Source of the DNA: JAJPKK01 sp963824905
GTDB lineage: Bacteria > Pseudomonadota > Alphaproteobacteria > Rhizobiales > Xanthobacteraceae
Assembly: GCA_963824905.1 (NCBI GenBank)
Contig: CAWGRH010000001.1
Location: 343,485-407,484 of the forward strand
Direction: 5' to 3'
Length of the DNA: 64,000 bases
In this document: positions 51,390-59,083 of the stretch, one piece after another
How the letters are laid out: every line of letters begins with the position of its first letter
Numbering within the stretch: the stretch's first letter is position 1
Notes under the pieces: model-generated
Seen by the model: only the letters and a program-made list of their open reading frames with translations
Databases searched by the model: none
Told to the model about the DNA's origin: nothing
Position numbers and translations under genes: made by a program

Positions 51390-52205
51390 ATGCGCGATTT
51401 TCGCGATGCGAAGGCTATGGCGCAGAGGCTGCGCGACGCTCTCAAGCAGAAATCCGTCTCCCTGACCCACAGCGAAAGTTTGGAGCTGGTCGCCAAAACT
51501 TTCGGCTTTCACGACTGGAACGAGCTGAGCGCCAGAATCCGGTCTGGATCCGCCCCGACACCGATAAGGATTCCGTCGGGTGAGGATCGGCCGGCGTTGC
51601 CGCTCCCCGCCGGCGCCGACCTGCCGGCGGTGCCGGTCCGGGACATCGTGCTGTTTCCCTACGTGATCGCGCCGCTGTTCGTCGGCCGCGAAAAGTCGAG
51701 GCGGGCGATCGAGTGCGCGATGGCGGCGGACAGGCGTATCGTCGTCGTCACGCAGCGCCGGGCGGGCGACGATGACCCGGCACAGGAGGGGCTCTATGGC
51801 GTCGGCGTGATCGCAAGCGTGATCGATTTCATGCCGCTTCCCGACGGCTCCCTGCGCATCATTACGAGGAGCCTCGAGCGCGTGACGCTGACCCATTGCA
51901 TCATGGGGGACATGCTGGCTGCGAAAGTCGCGCCGTTCGCCGAGTCGCGCGGCGACCTCGCGCAGGCGGTCACGCTGGCGCGGACGGTGCTGGAACGCCT
52001 GCGCGCCTATCTCAAGACCGATTTCTCGGCGGAGCCCTACAACCGTCTGCCGCACATCCGCGAGCCGGGCGTGCTCGCCGATGCAATCGCGCCGCTGATG
52101 CCGGTCGAGATCGGCCAACGCCAGGAGCTCCTCGAGACCGGCGATGCGATCAATCGGCTCGAGAAGATTCTGGAGCTGATGAAGAACGACCGGCGGGCGG
52201 CTTAG
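51390..52205 (+). CDS. Glyoxalase-superfamily N-domain fused to a Lon-type substrate-binding domain
   Basis: The 271-residue cytoplasmic protein has two recognisable parts. Residues 1-52 (MRDFRDAKAMAQRLRDALKQ, SESLELVAKTFGFHDWNELS) match the short domain annotated as glyoxalase superfamily (PF20066 type). Residues about 72-268 match the Lon N-terminal (LAN) domain: LPAVPVRDIVLFPYVIAPLF, VGREKSRRAIECAMAADRRI, and a helical end RLEKILELMKND. There is no AAA or protease domain. LAN modules bind unfolded proteins or partners in Lon. The combination may recognise or recruit a substrate; that is inference. It is single, between the sulfatase and the isochorismatase-like gene. Confidence 0.8.
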   Translation: MRDFRDAKAMAQRLRDALKQKSVSLTHSESLELVAKTFGFHDWNELSARIRSGSAPTPIRIPSGEDRPALPLPAGADLPAVPVRDIVLFPYVIAPLFVGREKSRRAIECAMAADRRIVVVTQRRAGDDDPAQEGLYGVGVIASVIDFMPLPDGSLRIITRSLERVTLTHCIMGDMLAAKVAPFAESRGDLAQAVTLARTVLERLRAYLKTDFSAEPYNRLPHIREPGVLADAIAPLMPVEIGQRQELLETGDAINRLEKILELMKNDRRAA

Positions 52206-52228
52206 GGCGGGGCCTGTCCGCAAAGTGG

Positions 52229-52315
52229 TCATGGCCGGGCTCGTCCCGGCCACCCCGATCATATGGCACGGCCGTGCCCCACTATCGGGGTCGCCGGGAC
52301 AAGCCCGGCGATGAC
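52229..52315. repeat. Dispersed palindromic repeat, family A
   Basis: TCATGGCCGGGCTCGTCCCG is answered by CGGGACAAGCCCGGCGATGA across a spacer with ATGGCACGGCCGTGCC. It lies between convergent genes. Confidence 0.82.
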
Positions 52316-52353
52316 CATTCAGTAAGGACCCGGCGCGGGATTTGGTGCAGGTC

Positions 52354-53000
52354 TCACCCGCCGAACTTGATGAGGTCGCTGCGGGTCAGCGTGACGTGGT
52401 CGGTCAGCACGCCGGGACCGCCCTTGGAGAGGTGCCAGGCGGCGTACTGCTCGTTGTAGGGCTCCTCCGCCGACATGCCGTCGACCGGCACGACGGCGTT
52501 GTAGCCGCGCTGCACCGCGCCGTTGCTGGTGCCGACCACGGCGCCCTGGGCCGAGGTGCCGGTCACGATCACGGTCTTGATGCCCTTCGCCTTGAGCCGC
52601 TGCTCGAGGTCGGAGCCGATGAACTTGTCGGCGCCGCCGCGCTGCACGAACTCGCCGGGCTTGCGGCGCGAGGCCGGGGTCGACCATGCCCTCGGGCGTC
52701 GGGTTCGACGCCGACGAGGGTGTAGAACACCATCATGTCGTGGGCGCGCGCTTCCTCGACGAGCTTCTTGACCGGCGCCACGGTCGAGGCGCAGCGCGGG
52801 CGGACGCCGCAATTGGTCTTCATGAGATCGAGCACGAGCAGCGCCGTCGTCTTGGGATCGACGGTCGCGGGCTTGAGCTCCGGCACCGGCGGCGGCTTGA
52901 CCTGCGTCCATTCCTTGGTGATGTCCATCGCAGAAACCGGTGCCGCGAGCGCGGCGACTGCGGTCAGCGCGGCCACGCCGCAGAAGAGCTTCGTTTTCAT
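52354..53000 (-). CDS. Exported isochorismatase-like hydrolase (two frameshifts)
   Basis: The ATG at 53000 follows GGGAGGACC and opens a signal peptide (MKTKLFCGVAALTAVAALAA). The body is an isochorismatase fold: TTALLVLDLMKTNCGVRPRC with the catalytic aspartate, HDMMVFYTLVGVEPTPEGMV, GADKFIGSDLEQRLKAKGIK and VIVTGTSAQGAVVGTSNGAV. In the last tract the position normally holding the nucleophilic cysteine is alanine. Extra bases near 52703 and 52673 must be skipped to restore a protein of about 215 residues. Export of this fold is uncommon. The reaction is unknown; the missing cysteine resembles isochorismatases proper rather than nicotinamidases. Confidence 0.8.
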
Positions 53001-53193
53001 GGTCCTCCCTTGGGTTCTAAGAGCTTCGTCGAAGCTTAGCGCGGCGCGCGACATGCGCTCCATCGCAAAAGCAGAGCTCGTGCCCTTGGAGACGAGGGGC
53101 GCCGGTTGTACGCTTCGCGCCCGCTCGATCAACCGCAAACGAATTTGCAAGGCCGGCGCGGCGAGAGACGCCGTCGGCGCGAGGGAGGTTCCC

Positions 53194-54210
53194 ATGCGAC
53201 GCAGGGAGTTCGTCGTCAATCTCGGTCTCGCCGGCGCCTGGCCGCTGGTGGCGCAGGCGCAGCCAGACCGACACCAGGAGGCGCCATGGCCGATTCCGCA
53301 AAACCGACGCTCAAGACGCGTCCGCACCAAGACGCTCGAGATCGCCTACGAGGAAAGCGGGCCGGAAAGCGGCCTGCCGGTGCTCATGATGCACGGCTTC
53401 CCCTACGATCCCCGCGCCTATGACGGCATGGTGCCGCCGCTGGTCGCGGCCGGCTGCCGCGCCATCGTGCCCTATCTGCGCGGCTACGGCCCGACGCAGT
53501 TCCTGTCGCCGCAGACGCCGCGCTCCGGCCAGCAGGCGGCGCTCGGCCAGGATCTCCTCGACCTCATGGACGCGCTGCGGCTCCCGACCGCGCTGCTCGT
53601 CGGCTTCGACTGGGGCGGGCGCGGCGCCTGCGTCGTCTCGGCGCTGTGGCCGGAGCGGGTGCGCGGCCTCGTCACCGCCGGCGGCTACAACATCCAGAAC
53701 ATCGCGGGCTCGGTCGAGCCGGCGGCGCCGGATCGCGAGCACCGGATGTGGTACCAGTATTATTTCCACACCGAGCGCGGCCGCGCCGGCCTGACCAAGA
53801 ACCGCGATGCGCTGTGCAAGCTGTTGTGGCAGCTGTGGTCGCCGACCTGGAAGTTCGACGACGCGACCTACCAGCGCAGCGCGAGCTCGTTCCACAATCC
53901 GGACTTCGTCGACGTCGTCATCCAGTCCTATCGCCACCGGTTCGGCTATGCGCCCGGCGATCCCGATCTCGAAGGCGTCGAGAAGCGGCTCGCCGCGCTG
54001 CCCCCGATCACGGTGCCGACCATTGCGCTGCACGGCATGGACGACGGCGTCGCCGCGCGGCCCAATGCGGCGGCGCAGGACCGCTTCTTCACCGGCGGCA
54101 TCGAGCACCGCATGCTCTCGGGCGTCGGCCACAACGCGCCCCAGGAGGCCCCGGCCGCGGTCGTCGAGGCGGTGCTCGCGCTCAAGGCGGGCGCGGTCAA
54201 GCGCGGGTGA
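53194..54210 (+). CDS. Alpha/beta hydrolase, epoxide hydrolase-like, with probable Tat signal
   Basis: The 338-residue frame opens MRRREFVVNLGLAGAWPLVA, a twin-arginine type signal preceded by GGGAGG. The hydrolase core follows: PVLMMHGFPYDPRAYDG (oxyanion HGFP), AIVPYLRGYGPTQFLSPQT, the nucleophile elbow ALLVGFDWGGRGACVV with aspartate as nucleophile, a lid with WYQYYFHTERGRAGL, and the final histidine in LSGVGHNAPQEAP. Asp at the elbow indicates epoxide hydrolase or dehalogenase chemistry rather than an esterase. A second ATG at 53286 with its own GGAGG lies in another frame (MADSAKPTLKT), so a frameshift near 53320 with a cytoplasmic product is an alternative. Confidence 0.82.
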   Translation: MRRREFVVNLGLAGAWPLVAQAQPDRHQEAPWPIPQNRRSRRVRTKTLEIAYEESGPESGLPVLMMHGFPYDPRAYDGMVPPLVAAGCRAIVPYLRGYGPTQFLSPQTPRSGQQAALGQDLLDLMDALRLPTALLVGFDWGGRGACVVSALWPERVRGLVTAGGYNIQNIAGSVEPAAPDREHRMWYQYYFHTERGRAGLTKNRDALCKLLWQLWSPTWKFDDATYQRSASSFHNPDFVDVVIQSYRHRFGYAPGDPDLEGVEKRLAALPPITVPTIALHGMDDGVAARPNAAAQDRFFTGGIEHRMLSGVGHNAPQEAPAAVVEAVLALKAGAVKRG

Positions 54211-54296
54211 GCAGCAGCCGGAGGAGACGACATGGCACGCAAATCCTCTCGACGTAAGTTTATCAGGGTGTCGTGGCTGCCGGTGGAGTAATCGGC

Positions 54297-54722
54297 ATGA
54301 GCGAGGTAACGACGGGATCCGCTCAGCCGGCGGGGCGCATCCGCGGCTTCGACCACGTTGCTCTGCCGATGGCGAACACCGACGCGATGATCGCCTTCTA
54401 CAAAGCCCTCGGCTGCGATGTCAGGGAAACCGCCACCGCCTGCTCGGTCTATTTCGGCGACAACATGGTCAACTTCCACCGTCCGACGCGCTGGCAGGAT
54501 AAGACCTTCACGACCCGCGCTCCCGCTGCGGTCCCGCCATGCGGTGATCTTTGCTTCGTTTGGGAAGGCTCTGCCGACTCCCTGAAAGACCTGCTCCATC
54601 ACGCTGCGGTAAAGGTAGAGCTCGGCCCGGTCCCGCGGGAAGGCGGGCGGCGCAAGACCGGTTCGAGCGTCTACGTGCGTGACCCCGACGGCAACCTGCT
54701 CGAATTCATGATCTACCCGTGA
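54297..54722 (+). CDS. VOC family protein (glyoxalase/dioxygenase fold)
   Basis: The 141-residue protein has the paired beta-alpha-beta-beta-beta modules of the VOC superfamily: GFDHVALPMANTDAMIAFYK with a metal-type histidine, CSVYFGDNMVNFHRP, CGDLCFVWEGSADSLKDLLH, and the closing SSVYVRDPDGNLLEFMIYP with a glutamate ligand. Members include glyoxalases, extradiol dioxygenases and epimerases; this one is too generic to assign. The ATG at 54297 follows GGAG with good spacing. It lies 86 bases after the hydrolase and 13 before the TauD-type gene, so the three may form a catabolic operon. Confidence 0.85.
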   Translation: MSEVTTGSAQPAGRIRGFDHVALPMANTDAMIAFYKALGCDVRETATACSVYFGDNMVNFHRPTRWQDKTFTTRAPAAVPPCGDLCFVWEGSADSLKDLLHHAAVKVELGPVPREGGRRKTGSSVYVRDPDGNLLEFMIYP

Positions 54723-54735
54723 GGGGAGGGCGGCG

Positions 54736-55623
54736 ATGCGGTTCGTTCCGGTCAACCCCGAGTTCGTCGCGCGAGGTCGAGGACATCGACCTCACGGCCC
54801 CGCTCGATAAGGCCGGCGCGGCGGCGATCCATGCCGGCATGGATCGCTATGCCGTGCTGGTGTTCCGCAATCAGCCGCTCACCGACGCCCAGCAGATCGC
54901 CTTCACCGCGAGCCTCGGCAAGATCGAGCTCAACACCGCGAACAACGTGACCCGTTCCGAAGAGCGCCGCCTCGGTTACGAGATGAGCGACATCTCCAAT
55001 CTCGATAAGGACGGCAACCTGCTCGCCCGTGACGACCGCCGCCGCGGCTTCAACCTCGGCAACAGGCTGTGGCACTCGGATTCCTCGTTCAAGGCGGTCG
55101 GGCTCGAAATATTCGCTGCTGTCCGCCCGCGTCGTTCCGTCGGCCGGCGGCAACACCGAATTCGCCGACATGCGCGCCGCCTACGACGCGCTCGATCCCG
55201 AAACGAAAGCCGAGGTCGAAAATCTCGATTACCGAGCATTCGCTCCTGTTTTCGCGTGGCCAGCTCGGCTTCACCGAGTTCACCGCGGAGGAGCGGGTGA
55301 AGTTCGCACCGGTGCGACATCGCCTGGTGCGGACCAATCCGGTGACCGGACGAAGATCGCTCTATCTCTCGTCCCACATCGGCGGCATCGTCGGATGGCC
55401 GGTGCCGGAGGCGCTCGCCTTCGTGCGCGACCTCGCCGAGCACGCGACGCAGCGCCAGTTCGTCTACGCCCACGTCTGGCGGCAGCATGACCTTGTGATG
55501 TGGGACAATCGCCAGACCATGCACCGCGCCCGCCGTTACAAGGAGACGAGCGAGGTGCGCGACATGCGCCGCACGACGCTCGAGGGCGACGGGCCGACGG
55601 TCGCGCAATCGGCGGTGGCGTAG
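54736..55623 (+). pseudogene. TauD/TfdA-family 2-oxoglutarate dioxygenase, three frameshifts as read
   Basis: The ATG at 54736 (MRFVPVNPEFV) follows GGGGAGGGCGG. One extra base at about 54771, 55103 and 55227 must be removed to join EVEDIDLTAPLDKAGAAAIH, RLWHSDSSFKAVG, YSLLSARVVPSAGGNTEFAD and LLFSRGQLGFTEFTAEERVK. Restored length is about 295 residues. The iron ligands His and Asp lie in LWHSDSSF and the second His in WDNRQTMHRARRY, with the 2-oxoglutarate arginine just after. Such enzymes hydroxylate taurine, chlorophenoxyacids or similar compounds. All three breaks are insertions, which supports sequence error, but as written the gene is interrupted. Confidence 0.85.
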
Positions 55624-55703
55624 CGTCGGGGAGGGGAGCGGAGGAGAGGGAGCGCCGCGCATCAGCGGAAGGTGCAGCGGCGCATGTCCTGCTGCCTACT
55701 GTC

Positions 55704-55795
55704 GTCATCGCCGGGCTTGACCCGGCGATCCGCGATTAACGTGGCACGGCGGTGCTTCTATAAGCGGGATGGCCGGGTCAAGCCCGGCCATGACA
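55704..55795. repeat. Dispersed palindromic repeat, family A
   Basis: TCATCGCCGGGCTTGACCCG with GCGATCC is answered by GGATGGCCGGGTCAAGCCCG ending in CATGACA. It lies between the TauD-type gene and the terminator of the next minus-strand gene. Confidence 0.85.
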
Positions 55796-55827
55796 TTGCT
55801 GAAAAGTGCGGACGTAACTGCAGACAC

Positions 55828-55863
55828 AAAAAGGGCGGCGCGGGACCTCGGTCCCCGCCGCCC
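55828..55863 (-). terminator. Rho-independent terminator (minus strand)
   Basis: On the minus strand GGGCGGCGGGGAC pairs with GTCCCGCGCCGCCC (one bulge) and is followed by TTTTTGTG. It lies just downstream of the minus-strand gene at 55874-56536. Confidence 0.85.
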
Positions 55864-55873
55864 TCGAAGTTTC

Positions 55874-56536
55874 TCAGAAGTCTTCGTCGCCGTTCTTGCC
55901 GTCGAGCATCGAGACCGGCGTGGTCGTCGACGGGCTCGGCAATCGAGCCGGTCACCACCGGTTCGTCGTCGACAGGCTGACCGGGAACCGCCACGGTCTC
56001 CGACTGCGTGACTTCGACCACGATGGCAGCGGAGGCTTCACCGGCCTTCTCTTCATTCGGCTGCGACGCGGATGCGTCGCTCGTGGTCTTGTCTTCGGCC
56101 GCGGTTCGGCCGCAGGCGCGGCGATGGCCGCCGTCTGCGCCGGCTCCTCGATCGTGGTCTCGGTGTCGCCCGTCACGATGATCACCGCGATCTCGTGGAC
56201 CTCGGCGATGATGGCGTCGACGGAGCGGATCGCCGGTTCGGCGGTGTCGGCGGCGGGCTCGGCCGCGGCTTCGAGTACCGCCGGGTCGAAAGCGTCCGCA
56301 ACGGTCGTCTCGGTGGGCTCCGCAGCGACCGAGTGTTCGACCGGGCAGCCGCCCATGCCGTCCTCGGTATCGCAGTCGAGCGCCGCGATGATCTCGCCGG
56401 GATTGCCGACGGCATCGAAGGTGAGAACCTGGATGGAAGTCGTGTCCTCAGTGTCGGCGTAGGCAAGAGAGCCGCAAAAGGCGAACGAGGCTGCGATCAG
56501 GGCTAAGCCCGTCACCTTGGCAAGTGTTGTCTTCAT
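55874..56536 (-). CDS. Exported acidic protein of unknown function (two frameshifts)
   Basis: The ATG at 56536 opens a signal peptide (MKTTLAKVTGLALIAASFAF...AYA). The mature chain is strongly acidic and Ala/Thr/Glu-rich, with one paired-cysteine region (ALDCDTEDGMGGCPVEH) and low-complexity stretches. In the written frame it turns abruptly arginine-rich after AAEP near 56105. The next frame restores the acidic character (SASQPNEEKAGEASAAIVVE, VVTGSIAEPVDD), and a second shift near 55922 gives a natural end, VSMLDGKNGDEDF. A terminator follows at once. Restored length is about 220 residues. No family is recognised. Confidence 0.65.
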
Positions 56537-56944
56537 TGTTGTTTACTCCACGCTTCTTTCACTCCACGCTGGATGCGAGAGGTGGACGTGGACGAATGCA
56601 GTCCGCGCAACGACATCCGCCGCGCGGCAGAGCGCAAGCCCCGCCGCTTGTCGTCGAATAGATTGTCGAGAACACCCCAACCCCTCGCCGGGCATCCTCG
56701 GCGGGGCGGGTTAAGAAAGTATTGCGGCGCCTCGCGCACGCGCAAAAAATACTTCGGCGATCAATGTGTTGAATGAAGCGGTTAACGGGCGTGAAGAACA
56801 AACTTTCGCCCTATTGGGAAATGTCGGCGGAGAATGGGTCACACAAGTCCTGACCGGTCTTCTCCAGCGCTTCGAGGTACCCCAACAGAGCTTCGTCGAC
56901 GTTCGTGATCGCATTCCGCGTGGCGTCGGGGATGGCAGCCTGGT
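56537..56944. other. Intergenic region with a short coding-like tail on the minus strand
   Basis: About 408 bases with no assigned gene. From about 56960 down to the stop at 56811 on the minus strand, a frame overlapping the end of the next gene reads IPDATRNAITNVDEALLGYL then EALEKTGQDLCDPFSADISQ. It looks like the C-terminus of a real protein but lacks a start of its own. The remainder, upstream of the acidic-protein gene, is AT-richer near 56745 and should contain its promoter. Confidence 0.4.
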
Positions 56945-57766
56945 TTAGCGTTGCCGCGCATAATAGCGATCGAGCCAGGCCCGCGCGTTGCCGTGCACCA
57001 GCGCGGCCCAGGCGCGCTCGTCGGTTGCGGCGTTGGGCGGTGGAAACTCGACGCTCAGCGGAAGGCCTGGAGGGAGCGCGTCGAGGATGTCGGCGACCGG
57101 CACCATGCCTTCGCCCATCAGCCGGCGCTGGTTGGGCGGCATACGGCCGAGCATCGCCGGATCGGGCTCGCCGGGCAGGATCATGCCGTCGGTGATCTGC
57201 GCATAGGGCAGAAGCGCGGGGTCGACCTGCGCGAGGTCGGCGGCAGTGTCGCCGGCGCGCACGAAGTTGAGGGGGTCGACGCAGATCGCGGCGTTGGTGC
57301 GCTTTGCTTCGGCGATGAGCTTGAGCGTCTGCGGCATGCTCGCGAGCGGGCGGATCACCGCGGGCTCGATCGCGCAGACGAGGTTGCGTCCGGCGGCGAG
57401 ATCGCACAGGCGCTCGAAGTTGTCGCGCATGCGCGACCAGTCGGTGTCGGCCCCCATCGTGACCGCGTATTTCGCGCCGAGCTCCGCGGCGAGGTCGAAA
57501 GCCGGCACGAAGTCTTCGACCTTCACGTCCGGCACGAGATAGAAGCTGTAGATGTCGAGCACGGTGAGGCCCGCGGCCGCGATCGCCTGCTTCATCGCGC
57601 GGATCAGCGCGGCGTCGCCGACGACGGGGTGATAGGGCAGCCCGGGCGACGCATTGAGCCGCAGCCCGATCCATTGGTAGCCGGCACGCGCCGCCGCCTC
57701 GATGTAGACGAGCGGCGCCGAGTTGGGGATCGTGCTCGGAGCGAGGACGAGGGGATTGATCGGCAT
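56945..57766 (-). CDS. Sugar phosphate isomerase/epimerase family protein (xylose isomerase-like TIM barrel)
   Basis: The 273-residue protein belongs to the AP-endonuclease-2-like TIM barrel family. LVYIEAAARAGYQWIGLRLN is at the N-terminus. Metal-site acidic and histidine positions appear around AVTMGADTDWSRMRDNFERL, LVCAIEPAVIRPLASMPQTL, AAICVDPLNFVRAGDTAADL, and the conserved end LPLSVEFPPPN. Members isomerise or epimerise sugars, inositols or related catabolites using a divalent metal. It is followed upstream on the same strand by a Bug receptor gene with a 15-base gap, so the pair probably handles uptake and conversion of one substrate. The substrate is not known. Confidence 0.82.
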   Translation of the reverse strand: MPINPLVLAPSTIPNSAPLVYIEAAARAGYQWIGLRLNASPGLPYHPVVGDAALIRAMKQAIAAAGLTVLDIYSFYLVPDVKVEDFVPAFDLAAELGAKYAVTMGADTDWSRMRDNFERLCDLAAGRNLVCAIEPAVIRPLASMPQTLKLIAEAKRTNAAICVDPLNFVRAGDTAADLAQVDPALLPYAQITDGMILPGEPDPAMLGRMPPNQRRLMGEGMVPVADILDALPPGLPLSVEFPPPNAATDERAWAALVHGNARAWLDRYYARQR

Positions 57767-57781
57767 TGCGGACCTTGGCGG

Positions 57782-58759
57782 CTATTCCGGCTTGAGGCCG
57801 GCGGCCTTGACGACCTCGCCCCAGCGGCCGGTTTCCGAGGTCATGAACGCACCGAACTCGGCCGGCGTAAAGGTCATCGCCTCGGCGCCGAGCGTCGCGA
57901 ACCGCGCCTTGACGGCGGGATCGGCGAGGCTCGCATTGACCGCCCGGTTGAGCGTCTCGACGACGTCCGGCGGCGTGCCGCGCGGCACCGCAAAGCCGTA
58001 CCATGCGTAGGCCTCGTATCCCGGCACGCTCTCGGCGATCGTCGGCAGGTCCGGCAGCTCCGCGTTGCGCGCCTGCGACGTGACAGCGAGGCCGCGCAAT
58101 GCACCGCTCTTGACGTGTTGCAGCGCCGAGGCAAGGTCCGCGAAGATGAGCTGCACGCGGCCGGCGAGGAGGTCCGAATAGGCCGCGGCGTTGCCGGGAT
58201 ATTGAATGTGGGTGAGCTCGATCCCGGTCATCGCCGCGAACAATGCCGCCGCAAGATGGTTCGAGCTCGAGATGCCGGCCGAGGCGGCGTTCACCACGCC
58301 CGGATGCGCCTTCGCATAGGCGACGAGCTCCGCGATATTGCGCGCCGGAACCGACGGGTTGATCGCGACCACGTAGGTGATGCGCGCGAGGCCCGCGACC
58401 GGCGCGAGGTCGCGCAGCACGTTGAACGATTGCGACGGCCGGAACGTCGCGTTGATGGCATTTGCGGTCGACATGACGAGGACCGTGTAGCCGTCGCGCG
58501 GCGCGTTGAGCACCGTTTCGACTGCGACGTTGCTGCTGGCGCCGGTGCGGTTCTCGACGATGAACTGCTGCCCGGTGCGCTGCGACAGCCGCTCGGCGAG
58601 AATGCGGGTGAGGATGTCGGTCGGTCCACCGGCAGCGAAGCCGACGATGAGACGCACCGGCCGCGCCGGATAATCGGCCGCCGTCGCCCCGCCGGCAGCA
58701 CAGGCGCCGACCGCGAAGGCAATCGCGGCGGCAAAACGGACGCGCCAAGCGGCTTCCAA
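57782..58759 (-). CDS. Tripartite tricarboxylate transporter substrate-binding protein (Bug family), TTG start
   Basis: The 325-residue periplasmic receptor shows PARPVRLIVGFAAGGPTDIL, QQFIVENRTGASSNVAVETV, LTHIQYPGNAAAYSDLLAGR, ELPDLPTIAESVPGYEAYAW and ARFATLGAEAMTFTPAEFGA, the full Bug pattern. No ATG fits the signal peptide. A TTG at 58759, seven bases after GGGAGG, opens EAAWRVRFAAAIAFAVGACA and was chosen; the ATG at 58882 would place about 40 uncharacteristic residues in front. It is coupled to the isomerase gene downstream. No TctA/TctB is nearby. Confidence 0.88.
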   Translation of the reverse strand: MEAAWRVRFAAAIAFAVGACAAGGATAADYPARPVRLIVGFAAGGPTDILTRILAERLSQRTGQQFIVENRTGASSNVAVETVLNAPRDGYTVLVMSTANAINATFRPSQSFNVLRDLAPVAGLARITYVVAINPSVPARNIAELVAYAKAHPGVVNAASAGISSSNHLAAALFAAMTGIELTHIQYPGNAAAYSDLLAGRVQLIFADLASALQHVKSGALRGLAVTSQARNAELPDLPTIAESVPGYEAYAWYGFAVPRGTPPDVVETLNRAVNASLADPAVKARFATLGAEAMTFTPAEFGAFMTSETGRWGEVVKAAGLKPE

Positions 58760-59083
58760 GGCAACCTCCCGGTCGGAACTTTTTGTTGGACGGAGCTTTG
58801 CAAAGCGGGGCCGGCTCGTCCAGCCACCGGCCATCTCCGGGCATGCGGCGAATTGGTTCCGATGGAAGGGGCTCGGCCGCAACGGCCCTCCGCTCCTGGG
58901 CTGCCGTGTCAGCGACTGCCACCCATATTACATAGGGTGCGGTTGCGTTTCAGGTCGGTCGACCGCTGCTCGCAACAGCTAACGGCATCTAACAGCGCAT
59001 AACGAGCTATTTCCCGGCTCCTGCGCCAAGTTCAGGACAGCGAAAGCCGAGCCTCGTATTGGCCGGCGCAGGGAGAGTTTGCG

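Noticed and set aside
52735..53193. Upstream extension of the alpha/beta hydrolase frame
   Set aside because: It lies antisense to the isochorismatase-like gene. The ATG at 53194 has a strong ribosome binding site and opens a signal peptide.
56951..59002. 683-codon plus-strand frame opposite the isomerase and Bug genes
   Set aside because: An antisense shadow spanning two genes. The composition is typical of reverse-complemented high-GC coding sequence, with no domain.
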